From a virus: DNA of 21,105 nucleotides. Shown here piece after piece: positions 1-7,887 of the stretch; position 1 is the stretch's first letter, and every line of letters starts with the position of its first letter. The notes beneath the pieces were generated by a model. That model saw only the letters and a program-made list of their open reading frames with translations, had not been told where the DNA came from and did no database searches. Both the position numbers and the translations under genes were made by a program. The DNA lies in IMG/VR virus record IMGVR_UViG_3300032278_000144, positions 1 through 21,105 of that record; one strand, given 5' to 3'.

Positions 1-1706
1 CCAGTTGAAGGATATCCATTAGTTTCTATGTAATTAAAATTAGTATCTATTGAAAGAGTTGGCGTTGATTGATAACCTTTTCCATAATCCATTATTTCTA
101 TAGTTTCAATTTTACCTACCGTAACATTTGAAAATGTAAGAGATTCTAGTGTTGATGTATTAGTATTTGAAAGAAATGTGGCCGTGTGTCCCACATTAGC
201 AGAAATTCCCCCGTAATCACCATTTATTGCGACAGAATTTGTATATAAATGATCACTTTCAATTTCAGAAATTAATGTGGGAGTAAATGCAAATCCATCT
301 CTTCTAAAAGCATAAACAGTATCATCTGAAGTAAAAGCTAGACTTGTATCTGCAGATGAATTTGCGGTGGAGGCATATCTAATAACCGTATTACTCAATA
401 CTTCAACTACAACTCCCCTCTTTGTTGATTGAGACGCATTATTCTGTATGAAATAATTTGAAAGTAAAAATTCCTCTCTTATAGGAATATCTGTTTCTGA
501 AGAGAGTGTCATAACATGAGTCTTCGCCAATTCAAAAATCTTCTCATTACTTATTTCTACAGTAGAAAGTGCAAATGGATCTAATTCTGTAACTTTCGCT
601 CTCGCGCTTTCCGTAGGAAGTGATAACGTATTATCAAAATCTACCCAATCTCCTACTTGATATCCTGAACCGTTATTAATTCTTCGTAAACTTGTGACTT
701 GATCCTCTGTAGTACTACCGACTTTTGCAACAACACCCACACCAATTCCACCAATTAAAGGAACAGTTTCCTCTTTTGTATATTGTCTACCCTCAGTAAT
801 CATAGTGGTTGTATTTGCGTTTGGATTAGAAGAAACCATTCCCAAAACTGCAGAGTTTGCATAAGAACCATCATCACTCAATGAGGTTGCTTGAACTAGT
901 TCTCCTATCTTAAAACTTCCAATTTGATTTTTTAAATATAACTCTGTAACATACGTAGTAGATACTTTATTAAGAGCTAATGAAGTTATAAATGCACTCG
1001 ATCCAGTAGTTTGCCCTACTATAGTTCTCCCTAAAAATTCACGATTTACAAAATCATCATTAACATGTAGAGTTATATTTCTAATCCAAGCTCCATGAGA
1101 AGGTTTAAGCATATCGACTTTTGGATAATAAAAGTCTACGCTTTCTGTTGACAATGCTGCTCTAAAGAGTGTTTGATATGATCTTTCATCACCCTTTTCC
1201 ATGTAAACTTCTTTAATTTTCGATGCGAATATTTTTTTATCAATATCTAAATCTTCTGGCCAGTTTTCAAAAAATTCATATCTAAAATTATAAAATAATT
1301 CATTATTAGGAGATGGAAATTCACTCCAATCAAGAGCAACTTTCGAAGCATTTAATGGATTTCTTCTATAATGATGTATTGTCCCTGTCGCACCATTACT
1401 ACCAGTTATAGTTTCACCAGCTTCAAATATTACATTATTAGTTTGTGACACATACAAGTATACTCCGGTTCCCAAATTCGTAGAAGTATCTATTGATAAT
1501 ATCTTAGCAGTGGCACTATTCGTGTCACTTGTAATTACCTCTCCCTCAGAAAATGCGCCAGTATTCGCGCTAAGATGTACTTGAATTGATTCTAAAAATT
1601 GATAATAGCTTTTTAGAAATTGAACAAACATTAAGTTTTCTTTTCGAAAACTCGCAGGAAGCTGATTTTCTACAATACAAGATATATTATTATTAACTGT
1701 AGCCAT
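1..1706 (-). CDS. Large baseplate structural protein in the gp7 position (3' end off the window)
   Basis: The frame is open without a stop from an ATG at 1706 to the left edge, giving 568 residues of an incomplete protein. An AAGGTGA ribosome site lies just upstream and overlaps the gp6 stop codon, so translation is probably coupled to gp6. The N-terminus (about residues 10-40) reads like phage tail proteins beginning with a QLP...F..F...YY.FLE pattern. Residues about 160-200 carry a KEVYMEKGDERSYQTLFRAA stretch followed by a YYP motif, which I associate with large virion proteins of marine T4-like phages. Glycine-rich beta modules of the GE.ITG..GA...I type recur near residues 50-75, 95-110 and 230-245. 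In T4, gene 7 follows gene 6, and the protein is a wedge component more than 1000 residues long. Position and size therefore favour a gp7-like wedge protein, but I do not see direct gp7 similarity. Confidence 0.72.
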   Translation of the reverse strand, partial: MATVNNNISCIVENQLPASFRKENLMFVQFLKSYYQFLESIQVHLSANTGAFSEGEVITSDTNSATAKILSIDTSTNLGTGVYLYVSQTNNVIFEAGETITGSNGATGTIHHYRRNPLNASKVALDWSEFPSPNNELFYNFRYEFFENWPEDLDIDKKIFASKIKEVYMEKGDERSYQTLFRAALSTESVDFYYPKVDMLKPSHGAWIRNITLHVNDDFVNREFLGRTIVGQTTGSSAFITSLALNKVSTTYVTELYLKNQIGSFKIGELVQATSLSDDGSYANSAVLGMVSSNPNANTTTMITEGRQYTKEETVPLIGGIGVGVVAKVGSTTEDQVTSLRRINNGSGYQVGDWVDFDNTLSLPTESARAKVTELDPFALSTVEISNEKIFELAKTHVMTLSSETDIPIREEFLLSNYFIQNNASQSTKRGVVVEVLSNTVIRYASTANSSADTSLAFTSDDTVYAFRRDGFAFTPTLISEIESDHLYTNSVAINGDYGGISANVGHTATFLSNTNTSTLESLTFSNVTVGKIETIEIMDYGKGYQSTPTLSIDTNFNYIETNGYPST

Positions 1707-1717
1707 TAAAAATCACC

Positions 1718-3556
1718 TTAATATGTTGTTGTCGTAGTTGTTGTTGAATTTGCGGTGACACTTCTTCTTTCTAAAATATTTACATCTGTAACATTAATTA
1801 TAACATCACTATCTAAAATTTGAAAAATTTGTTCTCTTACTGGAATCATGTCCTCCTCAACTGGTTCAAAATATATGTGAACAATATTATTTGTAATGGC
1901 TTGTGGGGCAAAAGCCACCAATGTTACTTGTCCTGTATCATAATCAATAGATCCAATATTATTTCTTACTATAGTTTTTATAGTACCCGTCATTCTATAT
2001 ACTCTTATAACATTATTATAATCTTCTAATTTACATCCACTATATAAAGTGCCAGCCGTGTCTGCATATGTAAAACTTGAACTAGATATGGCACCCAAAT
2101 ATCCATCAAATGGATGTGCTATCGCATTATTAAAATAAAATCTATAGGTTACTGCCGTAAGCAATGAGGGAATAAATGATGTATAAATTTTAAGTGTCAT
2201 AAGACTATTAGTAATAGCATCATCTGATTTGTCTATTTTTGTCAATAGTTTTGAAAATTTAAAATTAGTATCAAATAGTCTTAAATCTGTAGTATTATAA
2301 TTCTGCACTGTAGTTTTTACTTTTGCCGCAATCGCCGATGAAGATCCTGTAGTTAAAGCGGAATCATATTTTACTGTTATTGTTGGTTGAACTTTATAAA
2401 TGATTGGGTCAGTTATTACTGGTTCAATTGCTACCATTTTTCTATCAGACAATAACGCTATAACCGTTTTTCTTTGTGCAGTTGTTAAAAATTCCGCACC
2501 TTTTGGTTTTATCGCAATATATACTTTACCATAAACAGGAGTTGCGGAAGTTTCTCCTCCCCAAGACTGTATGCTTTCCGCATCTGGAAAATTTGCGAAT
2601 ATTAATGCTTTATAATCCTCTACTGTTACCGCTCGTCTTTGAGAAGAAAAAGTTTTTGGTGCATTAAATTTTATTGATTCAATTGATTCTCTTTCCGCGC
2701 CACCATATGCCGCGGTTGAGGTTGATATGGAAATATTATCAAATCCTCCTATCGCATCTCTTGCTTTAAATACTGCAGCTCCATTGGGGCCAGTTCCGTT
2801 ACACATTAATGCTCTAACTTGAACTTGATTTCCATGTGTTAATGCCCTTCCAATAGATCCGTCACCAAATTGAATTTCATATCTACCATTAGACACTTCT
2901 GAAGTAAAATATATATTTGCTGTGCCAGATATGGCTGTAAAATCTCCCGCCTTTTCATATACATAAGATGTTGCATCAGATGAAGATACTTTAACAGTGA
3001 CTTCTGCTGTCGATATATCTACATTTGAACTTGGTAACACAAATCTTTGTTCTGTATCTGAAGTGTCTTTAGTAAATGTATATACCGTAGGAACCCCCTC
3101 TTTTACATCCATTTGTTTTACATAAGCTCCAGCTAAATTTTTATCTATTTGAAATGCCTGTGTTGTTGCAAAAATAAATTCTTTTCCTCTGATTGTTGAA
3201 GTAAATTTTGTAAATTTATCACATGTAATAAAAGAAGGATCTCCTGTCGGGACAACAGTAACATTGATAACCGCACCGGCTCCAATTTGAGATCTTGGTG
3301 TATAATTTAACATTGCAGCTTTGGATGCAACTGAATTTCTTATAGAAGCACTGCCCAAATACATTTCATTCGCAACCATATTTAAATAAAATGAATTATA
3401 ATGTGTATTATAAGCCAGAACATTAAGAATCGTATTTATTCCTGAAGCTGTAAAATCATAACCAGAAAAAACAGTCTGATTACCTAAAAATGATTTTAGA
3501 TTATCTTTAATTTGATCAAAATCTAAATCTGTTACATCTATTTTCTCTGTTGCCAT
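1718..3556 (-). CDS. 6: Baseplate wedge protein gp6
   Basis: This 612-residue protein matches gp6, the wedge component whose dimers form the inner ring of the T4 baseplate and change shape when the tail contracts (T4 gp6 is about 660 residues). Recognisable parts are the N-terminal DLDFDQIKDNLKSFL helix (residues about 8-22), the asparagine- and tyrosine-rich NTILNVLAYNTHYNSFYLNM segment (about 41-60) and the YTPRSQIGAG stretch (about 85-94). A QRRAVTVEDYKALIFANFPD segment near residue 310-330 is typical of the baseplate J/gp6 superfamily. The gene starts one base after the gp25 stop, with a GGAAG ribosome site inside the end of gp25. The C-terminus ends in an unusual run of seven threonines and a tyrosine. 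The neighbouring gp25 and gp53 support the call. Confidence 0.88.
   Translation of the reverse strand: MATEKIDVTDLDFDQIKDNLKSFLGNQTVFSGYDFTASGINTILNVLAYNTHYNSFYLNMVANEMYLGSASIRNSVASKAAMLNYTPRSQIGAGAVINVTVVPTGDPSFITCDKFTKFTSTIRGKEFIFATTQAFQIDKNLAGAYVKQMDVKEGVPTVYTFTKDTSDTEQRFVLPSSNVDISTAEVTVKVSSSDATSYVYEKAGDFTAISGTANIYFTSEVSNGRYEIQFGDGSIGRALTHGNQVQVRALMCNGTGPNGAAVFKARDAIGGFDNISISTSTAAYGGAERESIESIKFNAPKTFSSQRRAVTVEDYKALIFANFPDAESIQSWGGETSATPVYGKVYIAIKPKGAEFLTTAQRKTVIALLSDRKMVAIEPVITDPIIYKVQPTITVKYDSALTTGSSSAIAAKVKTTVQNYNTTDLRLFDTNFKFSKLLTKIDKSDDAITNSLMTLKIYTSFIPSLLTAVTYRFYFNNAIAHPFDGYLGAISSSSFTYADTAGTLYSGCKLEDYNNVIRVYRMTGTIKTIVRNNIGSIDYDTGQVTLVAFAPQAITNNIVHIYFEPVEEDMIPVREQIFQILDSDVIINVTDVNILERRSVTANSTTTTTTTY
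1724..1744 (-). repeat. Threonine-codon triplet tract at the gp6 C-terminus
   Basis: Seven consecutive threonine codons (ACA, ACA, ACT, ACG, ACA, ACA, ACA) precede the final Tyr codon and stop of gp6. The tract is a slightly interrupted trinucleotide repeat, so length changes would keep the reading frame. Nothing shows that it varies. Confidence 0.6.
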
Positions 3557-3557
3557 T

Positions 3558-4013
3558 TTATTCTACTTCCAAAAATTCTGTAATAGTTATTGTTATTGGT
3601 TCTTTAACTGGTGTAACTGTAATTTGAACACTGTATCCATTTTGATCTGGTCGTGGAATACATTCAATACCTTGAAGTTCTACTATACCATCTCCATTCT
3701 CTTTAATTGCATCTGTAATAGTAGTTTTAATTGCTTGGGCAGTAACACTATTAACCATTTCAAACAAATGAGCTTCAACATCACAAAAAAATTGTGCATT
3801 AAAAGGAACTTCATATCTTCTTGTTTTTAATAAATGTTTTATACCCTGTGTAATAGCTTCTATTTTATCTTTCATAAGAACATCCCCCGTCACAGGATGT
3901 TTTGCGAAAGATAAAGAAACGTCATTAATCTCTACCTTGTACCCAAACTCGTAAGAGCGCAAAGCTTTTTCTAAATTAAAATCTCTTTCTGTTGATGAAA
4001 ACGTATATGCCAT
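3558..4013 (-). CDS. 25: Baseplate wedge protein gp25 (lysozyme-like fold family)
   Basis: At 151 residues this is close to T4 gp25 (132 residues), the wedge protein that contacts the first sheath ring and helps start sheath assembly. The family signature is the segment KIEAITQGIKHLLKTRRYEV followed by PFNAQFFCDVEAHLFE (about residues 50-87), corresponding to the conserved helix, GER-like turn and P-F pattern of gp25/TssE proteins. The C-terminal half has the IPRP strand and the repeated beta pattern ending in a VQITVTPV-like strand. The PR pair of the family's EPR core remains, but the position before it is isoleucine. The gene lies between the 1233-residue gene and gp6. I see no Shine-Dalgarno sequence before the ATG, and a perfect TATAAATA lies only eight bases upstream. 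Confidence 0.87.
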   Translation of the reverse strand: MAYTFSSTERDFNLEKALRSYEFGYKVEINDVSLSFAKHPVTGDVLMKDKIEAITQGIKHLLKTRRYEVPFNAQFFCDVEAHLFEMVNSVTAQAIKTTITDAIKENGDGIVELQGIECIPRPDQNGYSVQITVTPVKEPITITITEFLEVE

Positions 4014-4021
4014 AATACTAA

Positions 4022-4029
4022 TATTTATA
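4022..4029 (-). promoter_or_regulatory. Candidate T4-type late promoter box (TATAAATA) before gp25
   Basis: On the minus strand the 21-base gap between the 1233-residue gene and gp25 contains an exact TATAAATA, the T4 late promoter consensus. If used with T4 spacing, transcription would begin about 2-4 bases before the gp25 ATG and give a nearly leaderless message. In AT-rich DNA such an octamer can occur by chance, so this is only a candidate. Confidence 0.35.
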
Positions 4030-4034
4030 TGTTA

Positions 4035-7000
4035 TCAAACTAAACCTGCCCCTTCTAATACTTTTGAAATCATACGTGGATCCGTTCCTCCTAAAAGTAC
4101 CATCATTGCGTAGGTAAAGTCTAAATTTTCTGGTGGTGGATTAGCAGCGCTGGTTAATTTTTTCCTTATCATATCAGTTCCACCGGTTGCAGGAGGAATC
4201 CAAAGAAAATATATTCCAGCATCTACGATTCCTAATGTTATTAATTCCAAAAATTCTTCCATCATTTTTAATATTTTTTCTAATTTTGGTATAATTTTTT
4301 CTTCAATAAATTCAACCAATTCTTCTATTTTTTTAATTAAACCTGAACCAATTCCCTTTAATCCTTCTAAAAAATCTATTATTACTTCCAAAAAACCTCT
4401 AAGTCCAGGTATCATATCTTCTACATTATAACTCCAAAAATCAGGATAAACAGATTCAGGTAGATCTTCCTTTTTAGAAGTATTCTTATTAACCGCCCTA
4501 ACAGAACAAACTCTTGGTGCGGGAAGATTGGCGCTACCTTGATTTCTCCAGTTAGGAAGCCATAGATAACCATCTAACACAGCTTCAAAATATCTCAACA
4601 TATCAACATTCATGTCTGAGGGATTTAAACCAGACCCCTCTAATATCATTGCTGCGGCATACGCGCTTTCTTCATCCGTCAATTCATCCAACTCGTCTGG
4701 TTCTGGAGGATCTTTAGTTGGATATACTCCATCAGGATCATCAGTAGTTAATTTCATTAAAGCATTTTTCCATATCCTTTCTCCTTGAGGATCTGGTCCA
4801 CCAGACCATTTTAAATATGCCGCCTCCATTGGATTACCTGACTGCAATCCCCCCGCATCTTTGTCTGTATTAGCTTGCACATTTCCCCAAGCTATAGTAG
4901 GACGTCCTATTTTATCTACTTCCTTCATTGATTCAAGATAATCAATATATGTATCCTGGTGCTCTTCCTCTAAAGCATTAGATTTGGAATTTGCATTAAC
5001 AAGATCGACTTGTAAAGCTTGAATTTGATCCTCAAATCTGCTATGTTTGGATGCTATCTCTAATTCTAAAATCACAAGTTCTTGTTCAATTTTAGTTGCA
5101 CGCGCTTCCAACTCTTGTATTTTTGTTTGTTCTTCTTGTTTTAACTTCTCAGTAGTATTAATAGTTACTAGTTCTGCCTGTATCCATGCGTTATATTTTA
5201 CGACATCTGCAGGCAAGGGAAGAACAATATGAGCCAATTTATTTGCTTCTGTTGCATCATCAAGAATTTTTTGTGCTGAACTTTTCTTTGTTTTTAATTC
5301 GTCTCTTTCTTGAGTTATTTCTGCATAAGTTTCATCATCTTTTAATGCCTTTTGAACCAGAAGTGTAGTTGATTGTTCTGTAGCATAATTTTTAGCACCA
5401 GTGGCTGAATCAGCTTCAGAATTTTCATTAGCTTTCAATTCTATATATTTTAATTTGTAAGATTCATTATATATTTCTTTTGCCTTTGATGTTTCATAAT
5501 CTAATACTTCTTGCTCTTTATTAGTAAGGTCTGTTATTAATTCATTTAAATCTTCTTCTGCGTCTATTTGTTTATCTTGTGATTCTTCTACGTCAGCCTG
5601 ATCCTTTGAAAAATTTTCTAATTCTTTTGATTTTTGTCTCTCAAACAATGACATTTGTTTTTCTGATTGTTTAATCGTATCATTCAATCGTATAATCTCA
5701 CTTTTTCTGTCACCAATTTGATTTTGTACTCCCTTCAGTTCAGCTATCTTATCATTTTTTTTATCCATGCTGATCAGTTGTGCTTCACTAACGTCGAAAC
5801 TTCCCCCAATAGAGCCTGAAGTTTTTAACCCCTCTATTTTACTTTCAATTGATTTAATCAATTCTTCTTGTTCTGATCTTGCAGACTTCACTTTATTAAC
5901 AGAAGCTTCCAATCTCTCACGTTCACTCGATGATTCATCTTTTGTCAACGGTCGGTTATATGTCAATTCTTCATCATATTTTCCTTCTTTCATTTTATTA
6001 TTATAATATGAATATAACTCCAATTGTTTTCCAGCTGATTCTTGATTAGCTTTCCAGAATCTTATTTCCATAATTCTCTTCATTATATCTTCTTTTTGAT
6101 CATCTTCCCCAAATATTTTTGTTCCATTTTTTAATACAAAGGAATTCAAAATCTTAAATGCGTCACCTCCGCCTGGATCAGGTTTCGCCTCTTTCCCCTC
6201 ATCATCAAGTTGACCCATTCGATCATCAAGTTCGACCTCAACTAAAATATCACCAGGTCTAGTATTTGGAAATATGGACTCATGTAAAACATCAATCACC
6301 TGTTCATATCTTACTGTTTGTCCTTGAGTAAACATAGATATACTAGTTTCTGCTGCAACAGCATTCACGCCAGGAGTAATATGTTCATACCATTCCGCGT
6401 TTGATGTTTCATCAGTTCCCATAGTTGTCGGAGCATTAAATTGTCTCGCCGTTTCAGTTGAAAGTATTTGCATCGTTTCACGAGTTCTTAAATTTTTAAA
6501 AAATACTTTATCATCCTTATTGGAATTGATGTCATAACCTCTTCTTCTAAATTTTTCTTTATTATCACTATTTGTTCCTATTTTAAAAATACCTCGATCT
6601 GCCTTTAGGTTTGATTTTTTCCCAGGTTTTATAGGCCACTTTTCTATTGGTGGATTTATATTGCCAGGATTAGGTGCACATAAATTTGTAACAATAATCT
6701 TCTCTTCTCTTAAAGCATCCAAATCTTCCGTTAATTCTCGAGCTATATCCATCGCATCTTTAAGAGGCCTTATATCCGCAAAATAATTATAAAGTTTCGC
6801 TATTTTTCCTAATAATTTAGCTGGATCTGTTACACCAAGAAGAATTATTAATGCTCCGGCCATATTACCTCCTGATATTGACGGCCTACTCACATCTCCT
6901 TTATCATCAAAAGCGGCATTCATTATTTCTATCATTTTACTTGGTTTACAAATTTGCATTTGTCCGCCCATTTTCCATAAATAATCTTCTAAATTAAGAT

Positions 7001-7736
7001 CAAGATATTCTCCTCCCGTTTTATCTAAAACTGGTTTTCCTTGAGCTGATCCAGATACTCCAGGTATAGCTCTATTATAAAAAACCTTCCCATTCCAAAT
7101 TACATAATTTTTATGATTATTTTCAAATTGTTGCCAAGTACCTGCTGCCTCAGGCCCCTCTAGTGCATGTTTTGGATCTACATCAGCACCCATAAAGAAA
7201 CCTGCATCGGTTGCAAGCTCTTCCCCCGCTTTCAATTTATCAATATCAATAATTGGGTGGGCTGAAAATTCAATTCTATTCGTAAATGGATTAACATAAA
7301 TTCCAGCTGTTTTTATTTTCTTTAATCGAATTTTTGGTGTTCTAGCTTTGACACCATAGACTGATAATTTTGGATTTTGACCATCAATGAACAAAGTATA
7401 TATTCCTGATCCCATTAAATCATCAATTTGTCTTTGAACCTCCGAAATCATTTCATCTAGAATTAAAAATAATGGATTTATTGCTGCAATAAGAAAAACT
7501 TTATTTGCATTCAGCAATGTCTTACCAGTTTCCATTGCTGATTTATATGCTGATATCGTTTCTGTTACATTTTCTATCAGTGGTTCTAAAAGCTGGGGAG
7601 TCTTAACACTTGCCGCTAACCAAGATCCTTCAGCAGCAGCCTGTTTAAACAGAGCCACTCTATCAGCTGAATTTCCGTCTGTTATCGCTTGAGTTAAAGC
7701 ACTAACATCTCCACCTTTTCTAAATCTCTCAGGCAT
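4035..7736 (-). CDS. 1233-residue tail/baseplate structural protein with long central coiled coil, function unknown
   Basis: I do not recognise this protein by name. It is the largest complete gene in the window. Residues 1-130 are helical and hydrophobic in places (LLNANKVFLIAAINPLFLIL). Residues about 130-590 look globular, with many Gly, Pro and aromatic residues. Residues about 600-945 are very rich in Glu, Lys, Gln, Ser and Asp, with heptad-like spacing, as in a long coiled coil interrupted by short breaks. A mixed region with WLPNWRNQG follows. The last 130 residues hold amphipathic helices (IKKIEELVEFIEEKIIPKLE), then a hydrophobic IYFLWIPPATGG segment. Its place between hub genes and gp25, inside one operon, implies a virion part, possibly a fibrous or peripheral baseplate protein. 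The start overlaps the end of the 52-residue gene by eight bases, with GAGGAAG as ribosome site. Confidence 0.8.
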   Translation of the reverse strand: MPERFRKGGDVSALTQAITDGNSADRVALFKQAAAEGSWLAASVKTPQLLEPLIENVTETISAYKSAMETGKTLLNANKVFLIAAINPLFLILDEMISEVQRQIDDLMGSGIYTLFIDGQNPKLSVYGVKARTPKIRLKKIKTAGIYVNPFTNRIEFSAHPIIDIDKLKAGEELATDAGFFMGADVDPKHALEGPEAAGTWQQFENNHKNYVIWNGKVFYNRAIPGVSGSAQGKPVLDKTGGEYLDLNLEDYLWKMGGQMQICKPSKMIEIMNAAFDDKGDVSRPSISGGNMAGALIILLGVTDPAKLLGKIAKLYNYFADIRPLKDAMDIARELTEDLDALREEKIIVTNLCAPNPGNINPPIEKWPIKPGKKSNLKADRGIFKIGTNSDNKEKFRRRGYDINSNKDDKVFFKNLRTRETMQILSTETARQFNAPTTMGTDETSNAEWYEHITPGVNAVAAETSISMFTQGQTVRYEQVIDVLHESIFPNTRPGDILVEVELDDRMGQLDDEGKEAKPDPGGGDAFKILNSFVLKNGTKIFGEDDQKEDIMKRIMEIRFWKANQESAGKQLELYSYYNNKMKEGKYDEELTYNRPLTKDESSSERERLEASVNKVKSARSEQEELIKSIESKIEGLKTSGSIGGSFDVSEAQLISMDKKNDKIAELKGVQNQIGDRKSEIIRLNDTIKQSEKQMSLFERQKSKELENFSKDQADVEESQDKQIDAEEDLNELITDLTNKEQEVLDYETSKAKEIYNESYKLKYIELKANENSEADSATGAKNYATEQSTTLLVQKALKDDETYAEITQERDELKTKKSSAQKILDDATEANKLAHIVLPLPADVVKYNAWIQAELVTINTTEKLKQEEQTKIQELEARATKIEQELVILELEIASKHSRFEDQIQALQVDLVNANSKSNALEEEHQDTYIDYLESMKEVDKIGRPTIAWGNVQANTDKDAGGLQSGNPMEAAYLKWSGGPDPQGERIWKNALMKLTTDDPDGVYPTKDPPEPDELDELTDEESAYAAAMILEGSGLNPSDMNVDMLRYFEAVLDGYLWLPNWRNQGSANLPAPRVCSVRAVNKNTSKKEDLPESVYPDFWSYNVEDMIPGLRGFLEVIIDFLEGLKGIGSGLIKKIEELVEFIEEKIIPKLEKILKMMEEFLELITLGIVDAGIYFLWIPPATGGTDMIRKKLTSAANPPPENLDFTYAMMVLLGGTDPRMISKVLEGAGLV

Positions 7737-7887
7737 CGTTTTCTTCCTCAGTTTCTTTTAAAGTATCCACTTCTTTTTTCAAACTAACAATAGTTCCTTT
7801 TACAGTTTTAATCAAAGATTCTAATTGATTAACCATTGGATTTGGTGGTAATTCCTCTTCAGTTGTTTTCCATTTATTAGTTTCCAT
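7729..7887 (-). CDS. Small 52-residue acidic helical protein, function unknown
   Basis: A short minus-strand frame starts at the ATG at 7887 and ends with a TGA at 7729-7731. It begins MET NKW and has a proline break (ELPPNPMVNQ) at residues 11-20. A predicted helix with leucine/isoleucine/valine spacing follows (LESLIKTVKGTIVSLKKEV), then an acidic tail (EEEN). A very good GGAGGAG ribosome site precedes it. It overlaps the end of the 863-residue gene by eleven bases and the start of the 1233-residue gene by eight bases, so it fills the only gap between those two genes exactly. That tight packing and the strong ribosome site are why I call it real. The helix could pair with a helix of the neighbouring coiled-coil protein, or it could be a small assembly factor. 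Neither role is shown. Confidence 0.75.
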   Translation of the reverse strand: METNKWKTTEEELPPNPMVNQLESLIKTVKGTIVSLKKEVDTLKETEEENDA

